A stretch of 64,000 bases of DNA from Nocardia higoensis (GCF_015477835.1 NZ_JADLQN010000007.1:1-64000); one strand, 5' to 3'; numbered from the stretch's first letter, positions 52,568 through 62,156 are shown. The notes: generated by a model not told the origin, from the letters alone. Program-made: numbers and translations.

Positions 52568-52706
52568 GCGCTCGACCCTACTGCCGGGCCCTTCGGTCAC
52601 GGGGCCCTGACGCGAGAGAATCACACAGGCGCACGGGCCGTATTCCGCCTGGGGACAACCCGGTACTGTGCACATCCACCACACCCGAACTCTGCGAGGA
52701 ATCCGC

Positions 52707-53195
52707 ATGGCAGACGACGCCACCCCGGCGAAACTCAGCGGCACCGGCCGTCTGGCGCACTTCGGCAGTACCCGTCTGACCGGCCTCGCCAAACTGCAGA
52801 GCCGCCTGCATGCTCGCCTCTACACCCGCTTCGGCGGCACCCGGTTCGGCAAGTTCCTGGGTCGCCCCATCTTCAAGCTCACCGTCGTCGGCAGGAAGTC
52901 CGGACAGCCGCGCCCGGTGGTGCTGATGTACGTGCCCGACGGCGACGACCTGCTCGTCTGCGGCTCCAACGGCGGCAATCCCGAGCCGCCGAACTGGTGG
53001 CACAATCTCGTCGCCGCCGGGCACGCCGAGGTGCAGGTCGGCTCCGAATCCTGGACTGTCGACGCCCGCGTGGTCACCGACCCCGCCGAATACGACGCGC
53101 GCTGGCAGGTGCTGATCCGGCACTACCCGGACTTCGCCACCTACCAGGCGCTGACCACCCGCACGCTGCCCGTCGCGGTCCTGTCCCGCGCGTAG
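52707..53195 (+). CDS. F420-linked nitroreductase/quinone reductase (DDN) family protein
   Basis: A 162-residue deazaflavin-dependent protein. RFGKFLGRPIFKLTVVGRKSGQPRPVVLMYVPDGDDLLVCGSNGGNPEPPNWWHNLVA is the DDN signature: the GRKSG loop and NWWHNL contact F420. It starts at ATG 52707 with GAGGA upstream. Likely membrane-associated quinone reduction with F420H2; the partner is not known. Divergent from ppc. Confidence 0.9.
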   Translation: MADDATPAKLSGTGRLAHFGSTRLTGLAKLQSRLHARLYTRFGGTRFGKFLGRPIFKLTVVGRKSGQPRPVVLMYVPDGDDLLVCGSNGGNPEPPNWWHNLVAAGHAEVQVGSESWTVDARVVTDPAEYDARWQVLIRHYPDFATYQALTTRTLPVAVLSRA

Positions 53196-53216
53196 CCGTC
53201 ACCGGGCGGGTAGGGC

Positions 53217-54245
53217 TCACTTGCCCGCGTCGGCCAGGATGCTCAGGACGGCGTCGCAGTTGTAGAACGGCTCGAGGCGTTCGCGGATGAGACGGGCCAG
53301 CACACCGTCGCGCTTGGCTGCCTCGACGACGGCGGGGCCGTAGCGCAGGATCTCGGCGGTGACATCTTCGGCGGTGAGGCCGAGTTCGGGCAGCATGGCG
53401 GCGAGGGTGTAGTCGCGGTACTTGTCGTAGAACACCTCGACGCACTGGGCGACGAGCTCGCCGAAGTACTCCTTCTCGCGGGTGGTGACCGCGACCTCGT
53501 AGCAGAGCACGACGAGTTCGTTGAGGTCCTTCTTCGTCAGGTAGTCGTGCAGGCCGCTGACCGGTTCGCCGGCGTGCAGATCCCAGAACTCCATGGCCGC
53601 CGAGTGCACGGGAGCCTCGCGCAGCATCTCGCGGATGGCGTTGTTCGTGCGCTTGAGAGCGAACAGCGCGCCCTTGCCCGCGAGGTCGCCGACGAAGGTG
53701 TTGTCGGCGGCCTTCTTGGCGCGGTTGGCCGCCGACTGGCCCAGCGACATCAGCGAGCCGACGCCGGGGATCTTCTCGGCGCGTTCGCGATTGGCCTGCA
53801 CGAAGTCGTTGATCAGCTTGTCGACGAACTTCGCGGCGACCGTGGCCACCAGCGGGGATTCGGTGAGCCGGTCCAGGATGCGCTCCTGGGCCTGGTGCAT
53901 GCCGAGCACCTTCTCCAGCAGCGCCTCGACCGGTTCACGCTCGACGACCTCGCCGAGGGTGTCGGTGGTGTTCTCGGCGATGTGCTCGTACACGGCATCG
54001 GCGAACACGCCCACCATGTCGGCCAGCACCGGGCTGCCGCCCATCAGATCCACCACGGTGGCGACGGTCTGCTTACCGTCTTCGAGGGCGACCACCTCGC
54101 CGAAGCCGATGGTCTCCGCGACGGCGAGCACGTCGGCGACATCGCGGGCGACCACCTCCGCGAACCGCTCACCGGCGACCTCGGCGAGCAGGAAGTCCAC
54201 CTGCGCCTCGAGTAGTCGTTTGGCGATCGCGCGCGGTTCGGTCAT
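53217..54245 (-). CDS. conserved helical protein of unknown function
   Basis: A 342-residue soluble, mostly helical protein from ATG 54245. Segments include EAQVDFLLAEVAGERFAEVVARDVADVL, DLMGGSPVLADMVGVFADAVYEHI, FVDKLINDFVQANRERAEKIPGVGSLMSLG and LHDYLTKKDLNELVVLCYEVAVTTREKEYFGELVAQCVEVFYDKY. I do not recognise a characterised family; the end of an SGLHDYLTKKDL-like domain may be conserved in Nocardia and Rhodococcus. It may form a transcript with the next upstream gene. Confidence 0.75.
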   Translation of the reverse strand: MTEPRAIAKRLLEAQVDFLLAEVAGERFAEVVARDVADVLAVAETIGFGEVVALEDGKQTVATVVDLMGGSPVLADMVGVFADAVYEHIAENTTDTLGEVVEREPVEALLEKVLGMHQAQERILDRLTESPLVATVAAKFVDKLINDFVQANRERAEKIPGVGSLMSLGQSAANRAKKAADNTFVGDLAGKGALFALKRTNNAIREMLREAPVHSAAMEFWDLHAGEPVSGLHDYLTKKDLNELVVLCYEVAVTTREKEYFGELVAQCVEVFYDKYRDYTLAAMLPELGLTAEDVTAEILRYGPAVVEAAKRDGVLARLIRERLEPFYNCDAVLSILADAGK

Positions 54246-54288
54246 GACATCCACCCCTGTCGTCGGGCGCCCGCCGGGATGACGGACT

Positions 54289-54822
54289 TCAGTCGGTGCC
54301 CTCGCCGTGCAGTGACCTGCGAATGCGGTCGAGGCGCGCACGCGCGGCCTCCTCGCGCGCGGCGAATTGCTCGTCTGCGCTACGGCCCGCCAGGGTCTGG
54401 CGATCGAGTTCGCTCATGCCCTGCGCGGTGCCGAAACGTCGCTCGACCTTATCGCGAACCGTGTCGAAGGTGGGCACTCCCGAGGTCGTGTACCCGCTCG
54501 CCTCGGACGCCGGGAAACCCGGCGAGTTCGGGAAGTGCGGGCCGCCGACCTGGTCGGATACCGAGCTGGGCGGGTCGCCCACCGGACGGTAAGTGGTGCT
54601 GGTCACATCGCCGGGGCCATCGCCGCAGGGGATGGTCTCGTGTTCGGCGAGCCCTTCGTGCCCTTCCCGCTCTTCCCGACCGGGGCTATCCGTCACCCCG
54701 GCGAGCGCGGCCAGCACGGCATGGAAGGCGGGACGGTCGGCGAGAGCCGCGCGCAGGACGGCAGCCAGCTCGTCATCGGACAGGGCGGCCAACCCGGCGA
54801 GGATCTGGTCCTTTTCGCTCAT
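54289..54822 (-). CDS. hypothetical protein with disordered middle
   Basis: A 177-residue protein from ATG 54822: an N-terminal helix pair (EKDQILAGLAALSDDELAAVLRAALADRPAFHAVLAAL), a Pro/Gly/Ser-rich middle, and a C-terminal coiled segment (VRDKVERRFGTAQGMSELDRQTLAGRSADEQFAAREEAARARLDRIRRSL). No known family. It lies 43 bases upstream of the 342-residue gene, probably co-transcribed. Confidence 0.65.
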   Translation of the reverse strand: MSEKDQILAGLAALSDDELAAVLRAALADRPAFHAVLAALAGVTDSPGREEREGHEGLAEHETIPCGDGPGDVTSTTYRPVGDPPSSVSDQVGGPHFPNSPGFPASEASGYTTSGVPTFDTVRDKVERRFGTAQGMSELDRQTLAGRSADEQFAAREEAARARLDRIRRSLHGEGTD

Positions 54823-54903
54823 GAAGCCAGGCTACGCACCGACAGGACACGCGACCGGTGGCGCGCTGCGCGACCGGATCCACCTGGTGGAATCCGCCGG
54901 AGC

Positions 54904-55194
<291 letters not shown>

Positions 55195-55257
55195 GACAGC
55201 CTCCGCGATCGTGGACGGACCGGACCGATGTCCACGCTACTCTCGCGCCCCCGGCTC

Positions 55258-56013
55258 TCACCGCGCTCCGACGTAGTCCTCGCCGCCCACGTAGTAGGTG
55301 TGCCCCTCGGGAACCTCGGCATCGACGGCCCGCACGACGGTCGCGGCGAAATCCTCGACGGTGGGCAACGGGCCCGCGGTGCGACGGGCGGCGACGGCGT
55401 CCGGATCGCGGCGCTCCAGCAGGCGGATGATGATCGTGCCGTCGATCATGTCCCCGGACACCACCGTGAATCCCACGGCGTGCCGGGCGAATTCGGGAAT
55501 CAGCGCGCGCAGGGCGTCCTCACCCGCCCGCTTGCTCGCCGCGATCGGCTCGTACCCGTCCGGCAGCGGACGGCCGGTGCCGTGGAAGTGCGCCTGATGG
55601 CTGGTGATGAAGACGATGCGGCCACCGGGCGCGAGCAGCGGCAGGGCGGCGGTCGCCAGATGGACCTGGGCATCACGATTGAGTCGCAGTGCGTAGCCGG
55701 GATCGGCGTCGCGTTCGAGGCCGCCGGACGCATTGAGAACGAGGGCGTCCAATCGGCCGTAGTCGCGTTCGAGCTCGCCCAGCATCCCGGTCACGGCCGC
55801 GCGGTCGGACAGATCAGCGCCGATCGTCGAGGCGCTTCCACCCGCGGCAACGATGTCGTCGGCCACCGCCTGCGCCCGTCTGGCCTTCTCCCGGTAGTTG
55901 ACGACGACGTGCATTCCCGTCGCCGCCAGACCTTTGGCCGTCTCCGCGCCGATTCCCCGCGAGGCGCCGGTCACCAAGGCGACCCGCCGCGCCACTGTCT
56001 CCGAACCCGTCAT
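55258..56013 (-). CDS. short-chain dehydrogenase/reductase
   Basis: A 251-residue classical SDR. The nucleotide motif is VTGASRGIGAETAKGLA, NASGG stands in the NNAG position, and the catalytic region has ITSHQAHFHGTG then DGYEPIAASKRAGEDAL (Tyr and Lys spaced as YxxxxxK, so the usual YxxxK is altered). It is divergent from an HxlR gene across a palindrome, which suggests regulation by that protein. The substrate is unknown. Confidence 0.87.
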   Translation of the reverse strand: MTGSETVARRVALVTGASRGIGAETAKGLAATGMHVVVNYREKARRAQAVADDIVAAGGSASTIGADLSDRAAVTGMLGELERDYGRLDALVLNASGGLERDADPGYALRLNRDAQVHLATAALPLLAPGGRIVFITSHQAHFHGTGRPLPDGYEPIAASKRAGEDALRALIPEFARHAVGFTVVSGDMIDGTIIIRLLERRDPDAVAARRTAGPLPTVEDFAATVVRAVDAEVPEGHTYYVGGEDYVGAR

Positions 56014-56040
56014 CGCGCCACTCCCTCATCTCGCTGATGC

Positions 56041-56053
56041 TTCTGATTCAGAA
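56041..56053. promoter_or_regulatory. palindromic operator between SDR and HxlR genes
   Basis: TTCTGATTCAGAA is a perfect 13-base palindrome 28 bases from the SDR start and 20 bases from the preferred HxlR start. A second, looser GCTTC...GAAGC dyad overlaps the HxlR start. Likely HxlR binding site. Confidence 0.6.
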
Positions 56054-56072
56054 CCAAATATGGTGCTTCGAA

Positions 56073-56438
56073 ATGAGAAGCGCAAACACCGACGCGGACA
56101 GCGGCTCCCCGAGCTCCCCCGCGCACACCCGCGTCCTGTCGGCGATCGATCTGCTCGGGCAGCGCTGGACGCTGCGCGTCATCTGGGAGCTGGCGCCGGG
56201 TCCCCTGGGCTTTCTGCAGCTGCGCCGCAGCATGGGCAACTGCTCGTCCAGCATGTTGTCGAATCGGCTGCAGCAGTTGCAGCAGGCGGGCTTGGTGCAC
56301 AAACACGGGCCGAAAGGAGCCTATGAACTCACCATCTCGGGCCGCGAGCTCAGCGATGCGCTGCGACCGCTCTGGGAATGGTCCGCAACATGGTCCTGCG
56401 CGCACGACGTCGAGAGCGAAACCCTCCCCCGCGATTGA
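56073..56438 (+). CDS. HxlR family transcriptional regulator
   Basis: A winged-helix regulator of the HxlR group, 121 residues from ATG 56073 (133 from ATG 56037). Typical pattern: LSAIDLLGQRWTLRVIWELAPGPLGFLQLRRSMGNCSSSMLSNRLQQLQQAGLV, then YELTISGRELSDALRPLWEW. HxlR proteins often sense redox or electrophiles; one Cys in GNCSSS lies in the recognition region. I prefer 56073 because 56037 would place the palindrome inside the gene. Confidence 0.9.
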   Translation: MRSANTDADSGSPSSPAHTRVLSAIDLLGQRWTLRVIWELAPGPLGFLQLRRSMGNCSSSMLSNRLQQLQQAGLVHKHGPKGAYELTISGRELSDALRPLWEWSATWSCAHDVESETLPRD

Positions 56439-56692
56439 ACCGGTGGCGGACGCGACGCCGGAGTTCGCGCCGGATTCACTGCGGGAGGACGTTCCGCCAC
56501 AGCGCTACCGGAATGTTCTCGCTGAGCGATGAATGAGCGGCACCCCGGGGGTTCGGGCACCTCGCTGCCGGTCGCTGGGCACCGATGCCGACGAGGCGAG
56601 ACAGCGCACAACAGTTGTCCGCGATGGCCGATGAGTTCGGCGGCAGAGACCCGTCCTATCCGGTGACTGCAGTGAGTCGAGAGGAGAAGCCG

Positions 56693-56980
56693 ATGGTTGT
56701 CGTGGCCGGGCACATCATGGTCGATCCCGCGCGCCGGGAAGCGTATCTGGTCGGGTGCGTCCCGGTGGTGGAACAGGCGCGGCAAGCGCGCGGTTGCCTG
56801 GATTTCGCGATCAGCGCTGATCTGCTGGATTCCGGGCGGATCAATGTGTTCGAGCGGTGGGCGACGCGGGAGGACGTCGAGGCGTTTCGCGGAAGCGGAC
56901 CCGAGGACGGGCAGAGTGCCGCGATACGCGAAGCGTCGGTCGCGGAATTCGATATCGCCGGGATTCGCTCGCTGACCTGA
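56693..56980 (+). CDS. antibiotic biosynthesis monooxygenase (ABM) domain protein
   Basis: A 95-residue ABM-fold protein from ATG 56693 with GAGGAG ahead. VVAGHIMVDPARREAYLVGCVPVVEQARQARGCLDFAISADLLDSGRINVFERWATREDVEAF is the whole ferredoxin-like domain. Such proteins act as cofactor-free monooxygenases or stress proteins. It converges with pheT across a long hairpin. Confidence 0.87.
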   Translation: MVVVAGHIMVDPARREAYLVGCVPVVEQARQARGCLDFAISADLLDSGRINVFERWATREDVEAFRGSGPEDGQSAAIREASVAEFDIAGIRSLT

Positions 56981-56981
56981 A

Positions 56982-57025
56982 CGGATCGGCCGCGCAGAGT
57001 ACGCGGACTCTGCGCGGCCGATCCG
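56982..57025. terminator. bidirectional terminator between ABM gene and pheT
   Basis: A perfect 19-bp stem (56982-57000 with 57007-57025) and a 6-base loop separate the two convergent genes, starting one base after the ABM stop. It probably ends both transcripts. Confidence 0.9.
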
Positions 57026-57028
57026 GCA

Positions 57029-59533
57029 TCAGCCGCGCAGGACAGCGCCGACCGACGCACCGGCGGCGGCCACCGCGGCGTCGCGGGCGGCGCTGGCCTC
57101 GTCCTCGGTGAGGGTGCGGTCGGGGGCACGGAATCGCAGGGCGTAGGTGAGAGACTTGCGGCCCTCACCGGCCTGCTCACCCTCGTACACGTCGAACAGC
57201 GCGATGTCCTCGAGCAGGTCGCCGCTGCCGCCGCGCAGGGCGGCTTCCACAGCCGCGGCGGAAACGGACTTCTCGACGCTGACCGAGACGTCCTGCAGGA
57301 CCGCGGGGAACGCCGAGACGATCGGCGCGGGCCGGGCCTCGGTCAGCGGCAGGGCATCGAGGTCGAGTTCGACCGCGCAGGTGCGGGCGGGCAGGCCCGC
57401 GCGCTCGAGGACCGCCGGGTGCAGTTCGCCCGCGTGCCCGACGACCGTGCCGTCGACCACGAGTTCGGCGCACCGGCCCGGATGCCACGGCAGATACGCG
57501 GCGGCGCGGCGCTCGATCACCACACCCGCGGCGTCGGCGACGGCGTCGACCAGGGCGAAGGCGTCGGCGGCCTCGACCTGCCTGCCCGGACCCCACGGGC
57601 CGCGCGGCTCCTGGCGTCCGGTGAGCACGGCGCCGACCCGCACGGGCTGTGCGGGCAGCGAGGCCAGCAGTTCACCGATCTGCTCGTCGGTGGGACGGCG
57701 GTCCACCGGCAGCGGTTCGACGGCCTTGGTCTCGCCGGTAGGCAGGGTGACCTGGCCGATGGCGTAGAGGGTCAGGTCACGCGCGCCGCGGGAAATATTG
57801 CGCTGGGCGATCTCGAGCAGGCCGGGCAACAGCGTGGTGGACAACTCGGCGCGCTCCACATCGAGCGGGTTGAGCACCCGGGTGGTGGCGCGGCGCGGAT
57901 CGTCGGTGTCCAGACCCCACACGTCGAAGACGCCTGCGGCCAGGAAGACCGGCGCGGGCACCTCCACGCCGCCTGCGAAGGCCAGCGCGCGGCTCACGGC
58001 GCGACGGCGACGCTGTACGGCGGTCAGGCCGCGACCGGCGGGGGCGGTCGGCACGATCGAGGGGATCTGCTCGAGACCCTCCAGACGCAGCACCTCCTCG
58101 ACCAGATCGGCGGGCTGGGCCAGGTCGGGACGCCAGCTCGGCGGGGTCACCACGAGCTGACCGTGCGCGGTCTCCTCGTCCACGGACACCTCGACGTGGC
58201 AACCGATCTGGGCCAGCCGGCGGGCCGCGGTGCCGCGCGGGTAGGTGACACCCGCGACACGGTCGGCCAGATCGATGTCCATCCGGATCGGCTCGGGCTC
58301 CGGGGTGGGCACCCGCACGTCGGAGAGCACGGATTCGACAGTGCCGCCGGTGATCTCGGCGAGCAGGGTGGCCGCGCGATCCAGCGCGGCGACGTTGAGC
58401 TCGGGATCGACGATGCGTTCATAGCGCTTGCCCGCCTCGGAGACCAGCTTGTGCCTGCGCGCGGTGCGGTAGATGAGCAGCGAGTTCCAGGTGGCCGCTT
58501 CCAGCAGCACGTCGGTGGTCTCGGCGCTCACCTCGGTGCTGGCGCCGCCCATCACGCCGGCCAGTGAGATCACGCCGGAGTCGTCGGCGATGACCACGTC
58601 CTCGTCGTCGAGGGTGCGCTCCACATCGTCGAGGGTGCGCAGCGTCTCGCCTCTGTTCGCGGTGCGCACCACCAGGCCGCCGCTCAGTCGCGCGGCGTCG
58701 AAGGCGTGCAGCGGCTGGCCGAGTTCGAGCATGACGTAGTTGGTCACGTCGACGGCCGGGGAGATCGGGCGCACCCCGGACAGCAGCAGCCTGCGCTGCA
58801 GCCACCACGGGCTGACCGCGGCCGGGTCGACGCCGGTGACCCGGCGCGCGGCGAAACGGGTGCAGCGCGAATCGGATTCGATGCGGATCGGCCAGGCCTG
58901 CGCCTCGTCCGCGGGCAGGGTCCGCACGGCCGGATCGAGATACTCCAGGTCCGAACCGCAGGTGATCTCGCGCGCCAGGCCGCGCACCGAGAAGCAGTAG
59001 CCGCGATCCGGGGTGATGTTCAGCTCGATGACGGTGTCGTCGAGGCCGAGCAGTTCGTTGGCGTCGGTACCCGGCTCGGCGGTGCCCGGCTCCAGCACCA
59101 GGATGCCGGAATGGTCCTTGCCGATACCGAGTTCGGCCACCGAGCAGATCATGCCGTTGGAGGTGTGACCGTAGGTCTTGCGCGAGGTGATCCGGAATCC
59201 GCCTGGCAGCACACCGCCGGGCAGCACCACGACGACCAGATCGCCCACCGCGAAGTTGGTCGCGCCGCAGATGATCTCCTGCGGTTCGACGTTGCCGACA
59301 TCGACCCTGCAGAACCGGATCGGCTTCTTGAACTCGGTCAGCTCGGTGATCTCGAGAACACGGCCGACCACCAGCGGATGCTCGAGGTCACCGGTCACCG
59401 GCGCGAGCTTGTCGACCTCCTCGACCTCCAGCCCGACCCGGACGAACGCGGCATCCAGCTCCTCGGGCGTGACCGACCAGCCGGGGGTGGCGCGCTCGAT
59501 GATCTCGGTCAGCCAGGACTGCGCTACTCGCAC
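57029..59533 (-). CDS. pheT: phenylalanyl-tRNA synthetase beta subunit
   Basis: An 834-residue PheT. An EMAP-like tRNA-binding domain (about 40-150: VGRVLEITELTEF...ICGATNFAVGDLVVV), B3/B4 editing region, B5 (RVAGVTYPRGTAARRLAQIGC) and the C-terminal FDX-ACB domain (AFPAVLQDVSVSVEKSVSAAAVEAAL) are in order. It starts at ATG 59533, 33 bases after pheS. Forms a heterotetramer with PheS. Confidence 0.97.
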   Translation of the reverse strand: MRVAQSWLTEIIERATPGWSVTPEELDAAFVRVGLEVEEVDKLAPVTGDLEHPLVVGRVLEITELTEFKKPIRFCRVDVGNVEPQEIICGATNFAVGDLVVVVLPGGVLPGGFRITSRKTYGHTSNGMICSVAELGIGKDHSGILVLEPGTAEPGTDANELLGLDDTVIELNITPDRGYCFSVRGLAREITCGSDLEYLDPAVRTLPADEAQAWPIRIESDSRCTRFAARRVTGVDPAAVSPWWLQRRLLLSGVRPISPAVDVTNYVMLELGQPLHAFDAARLSGGLVVRTANRGETLRTLDDVERTLDDEDVVIADDSGVISLAGVMGGASTEVSAETTDVLLEAATWNSLLIYRTARRHKLVSEAGKRYERIVDPELNVAALDRAATLLAEITGGTVESVLSDVRVPTPEPEPIRMDIDLADRVAGVTYPRGTAARRLAQIGCHVEVSVDEETAHGQLVVTPPSWRPDLAQPADLVEEVLRLEGLEQIPSIVPTAPAGRGLTAVQRRRRAVSRALAFAGGVEVPAPVFLAAGVFDVWGLDTDDPRRATTRVLNPLDVERAELSTTLLPGLLEIAQRNISRGARDLTLYAIGQVTLPTGETKAVEPLPVDRRPTDEQIGELLASLPAQPVRVGAVLTGRQEPRGPWGPGRQVEAADAFALVDAVADAAGVVIERRAAAYLPWHPGRCAELVVDGTVVGHAGELHPAVLERAGLPARTCAVELDLDALPLTEARPAPIVSAFPAVLQDVSVSVEKSVSAAAVEAALRGGSGDLLEDIALFDVYEGEQAGEGRKSLTYALRFRAPDRTLTEDEASAARDAAVAAAGASVGAVLRG

Positions 59534-59566
59534 GTGACTTTTCGCTCTCTCGGTCGAAGGGGGAGG

Positions 59567-60658
59567 TCAGGACTGGATGCCGAAGGGCAGGGTGAACCGC
59601 ACGTCGCCCTCGACGATGTCGCGCATGTCGGGGATACCGTTGCGGAACTGCAGGGTCCGCTCCAGACCCATGCCGAACGCGAAACCGCTGTACTCCTCGG
59701 GGTCGATGCCGCTGGCGATGAGCACCTTGGGGTTGACCATGCCGCAGCCGCCCCACTCGACCCAGCCCGCGCCGCCCTTCTTGTCCGGGAACCACACGTC
59801 GACCTCGGCCGAGGGCTCGGTGAAGGGGAAGTAGTTCGGCCGCATCCTGGTGCGGGTATCGGGGCCGAACAGGGCGCGCGCGAAGGCGTCCAGCGTGCCC
59901 CGCAGATGCGCCATGGTCAGGCCCTTGTCGATGGCCAGACCCTCCACCTGGGAGAACACCGGGGTGTGGGTGGCGTCGAGCTCGTCGGTGCGGAAGGTGC
60001 GGCCGGGGCAGACCACGTAGATGGGCAGCTCGCGGTCGAGCATGGAGCGCACCTGCACCGGGGAGGTGTGGGTGCGCAGCACCTGGCGCGAACCCTCCGG
60101 GGCGATGTGGAAGGTGTCCTGCATGGTCCGGGCCGGGTGGTCGGGCAGGAAGTTCAGCGCGTCGAAGTTGAAGTGCTCGGTCTCGACCTCGGGCCCCTCG
60201 GCGACCTCCCAGCCCATCGCGACGAACACGTCGGCGATTCGCTCGGAGATGACGGTGATCGGGTGGCGCGCGCCCACCGGGCGACGGCGGGCGGGCAGCG
60301 TCACATCGATGGCCTCGGCGACCAGCACGGCGGCGTCGCGCTCGGCGAGCAGCACCTCCCGGCGCGCCTCGAAGGCTTGAGAGACCCGGCCGCGGGCCAC
60401 ATTGACCCGCTTGCCCGCGTCCTTCTTCTCCTCCTTGGGCAGCGCGCCCAGCGCCCGCTGGGCCAGTGCCAACGGGGCCTTGCCGCCCAGGTAGTCGGTC
60501 TTGGCGACCGCGAGGGCGTCCAGATCGGCGGCCGCGGCGAACGCCTTCTCGGCCTCGGCCGCGGCGGCGGCCAGCGCCTCTTCGCTCAGATCCACGGTCG
60601 ATCCCGCGGCATTGCGCTCGTCGGCGTTGCGCTCGACTCCGGTGCTGTCGTCGGCCAC
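59567..60658 (-). CDS. pheS: phenylalanyl-tRNA synthetase alpha subunit
   Basis: A 363-residue PheS from GTG 60658. An N-terminal coiled coil, then the class II core: HPITVISERIADVFVAMGWEVAEGPEVE, GRTFRTDELDATHTPVFSQVEGL (motif 2) and GFAFGMGLERTLQFRNGIPDMRDI (motif 3). WVEWGGCGMVNP is the Phe-binding region. An N-terminal Asn/Asp-rich stretch is not part of the family core. Confidence 0.97.
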   Translation of the reverse strand: MADDSTGVERNADERNAAGSTVDLSEEALAAAAAEAEKAFAAAADLDALAVAKTDYLGGKAPLALAQRALGALPKEEKKDAGKRVNVARGRVSQAFEARREVLLAERDAAVLVAEAIDVTLPARRRPVGARHPITVISERIADVFVAMGWEVAEGPEVETEHFNFDALNFLPDHPARTMQDTFHIAPEGSRQVLRTHTSPVQVRSMLDRELPIYVVCPGRTFRTDELDATHTPVFSQVEGLAIDKGLTMAHLRGTLDAFARALFGPDTRTRMRPNYFPFTEPSAEVDVWFPDKKGGAGWVEWGGCGMVNPKVLIASGIDPEEYSGFAFGMGLERTLQFRNGIPDMRDIVEGDVRFTLPFGIQS

Positions 60659-60763
60659 GATGGTTCGTCTCTCCCGTTGGGGTCGGTGCGGTGCGGGCCG
60701 AGGTCCGGCCCGGATTGCTGCTGGTGGAATCCTATGGGATCGCGTTCGGGCGATTCACCCGGA

Positions 60764-61591
60764 TTACCGACGCGCCGTATCCGCGTCGCGGGCGCGGTGG
60801 TGCACACGGGCGCTCGCGTAGAGGCAGATCGCCGCGGCGGCGGCCAGGTTGAGGCTCTCGGCGCGGCCGTGGATGGGGATGCGGACGCGGTGGTCGGCGC
60901 GGGCCGCCACGGCCGGGTCCAGGCCGTGCGCCTCGTTGCCGAACAACCAGGCCACCGGGCCGGACAGGATCTCGTCGGCCTCGTCGAGGTCGATCTCACC
61001 GTCGGCGGCGGTGGCGAGCAGGGTGAGCCCGGCGTCCCGCACGGCGGTCAGGGTCTCGTCGACCTCGCGACCGCGCACGATCGGCACGTGGAACAGGCTG
61101 CCCGCGCTGGCGCGCACGCATTTGCCGTTGTGCGGGTCCACGGTGGGGCCGGCCAGCACCACGCCGTCGGCGCCGACCGCGTCGGCGACCCGGATCAGGG
61201 TGCCCGCGTTGCCCGGTTCGGCGATCTCGACGGGGACAGCCAGCAGACGCGGGTCGCGGCCGAGTACATCCGCGAGCGGTACATCGACCTGCTCGCAGAC
61301 CGCGACCAGGCCGGGAGCGGTGACCGTCTCGCCGAGGTGCTCGGCGGCGCGATCATCGACCAGCGTAGTGCGCACGCCGGTGGCCGAGGCCGAGGCGACG
61401 AGTTCGTGCTCACGTCGGGCGGCGGCGGCCGAATAGAACAGCTCCCGCACTCGGCCGGTCCCGAGCGCGGCGGTCACGGCGTTGGCGCCTTCGGCGAGGA
61501 ACAGACCGGTCTTGCGCCGGTGCGCGCCTCGATGGAGCTTGACAGCCGAAACGACTCGCGGATTGCGCCAGCTCGTCACCTCAACGTCCAC
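60764..61591 (-). CDS. TrmH/SpoU family RNA 2'-O-methyltransferase
   Basis: A 275-residue SPOUT methyltransferase. The N-terminal substrate-binding domain (RNPRVVSAVKLHRGAHRRKTGLFLAEGANAV) precedes the knot domain motifs NAGTLIRVADAVGADGVVL, LFGNEAHGLDP and IPIHGRAESLNLAAAAAICLYASAR. From its place between rplT and pheS it is the gene usually called tsnR in mycobacteria, though the modified rRNA base is not known from sequence. Start GTG 61591. Confidence 0.93.
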   Translation of the reverse strand: MDVEVTSWRNPRVVSAVKLHRGAHRRKTGLFLAEGANAVTAALGTGRVRELFYSAAAARREHELVASASATGVRTTLVDDRAAEHLGETVTAPGLVAVCEQVDVPLADVLGRDPRLLAVPVEIAEPGNAGTLIRVADAVGADGVVLAGPTVDPHNGKCVRASAGSLFHVPIVRGREVDETLTAVRDAGLTLLATAADGEIDLDEADEILSGPVAWLFGNEAHGLDPAVAARADHRVRIPIHGRAESLNLAAAAAICLYASARVHHRARDADTARR

Positions 61592-61616
61592 GGCGGCCTA
61601 CCGGAGTTCGACACGA

Positions 61617-61666
61617 CGAAACGACCCGCGGAGTGCGCTCGGAAAGCGCGTCCGCGGGTCGTTTCG
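61617..61666 (-). terminator. terminator of the infC-rpmI-rplT operon
   Basis: A perfect 16-bp stem (61617-61632 with 61651-61666) with extra pairing in the loop (GCGCT/AGCGC) lies 30 bases past the rplT stop and before the methyltransferase start, both on the minus strand. No U-tract. Confidence 0.82.
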
Positions 61667-61695
61667 GAGAATATCCCGTGGTCAACAGGTTCGGC

Positions 61696-62076
61696 TCAGG
61701 CGGCCGGAGCGTTGACGTCCTGCGGGAGCGCGGCCTTCGCGACGGCCACCAGGCCGGCGAACGCCTCGGCGTCGGAGACGGCCAGCTCGGCCAGGATCTT
61801 GCGGTCCACCTCGACACCGGCGGCCTTCAGGCCCTGGATGAAGCGGTTGTAGGTGATGTCGTTCAGACGCGCCGCGGCGTTGATGCGCGCGATCCACAGC
61901 TTGCGGAAATCACCCTTGCGCGCCCGGCGGTCCCGGTAGGCGTAGGTGAGCGAGTGCAGCTGCTGTTCCTTGGCCTTGCGGTACAGCCGCGAGCGCTGGC
62001 CCCGGTAGCCCTTGGAGGCCTCGAGGATGGAACGGCGCTTCTTCTGAGCGTTGACGGCCCTTTTGACGCGTGCCAC
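61696..62076 (-). CDS. rplT: 50S ribosomal protein L20
   Basis: A 126-residue L20: MARVKRAVNAQKKRRSILEASKGYRGQRSRLYRKAKEQ and ARLNDITYNRFIQGLKAAGVEVDRKILAELA. Assembly protein of the large subunit; in other bacteria it also represses its own operon through the leader. Third gene of infC-rpmI-rplT. Confidence 0.99.
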   Translation of the reverse strand: MARVKRAVNAQKKRRSILEASKGYRGQRSRLYRKAKEQQLHSLTYAYRDRRARKGDFRKLWIARINAAARLNDITYNRFIQGLKAAGVEVDRKILAELAVSDAEAFAGLVAVAKAALPQDVNAPAA

Positions 62077-62156
62077 TGGTCAGTCCTTGATCGAATAGGG
62101 GGCGCGGTCGCGCCCGGATGTTGGTCGAGAGGATGGCGGTGAGCCGGTGGAGCTGG

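Noticed and set aside
58706..61852. 1048-codon open frame on the plus strand across pheT, pheS and the methyltransferase
   Set aside because: It runs antisense through three well-identified genes and their spacers; composition artefact.
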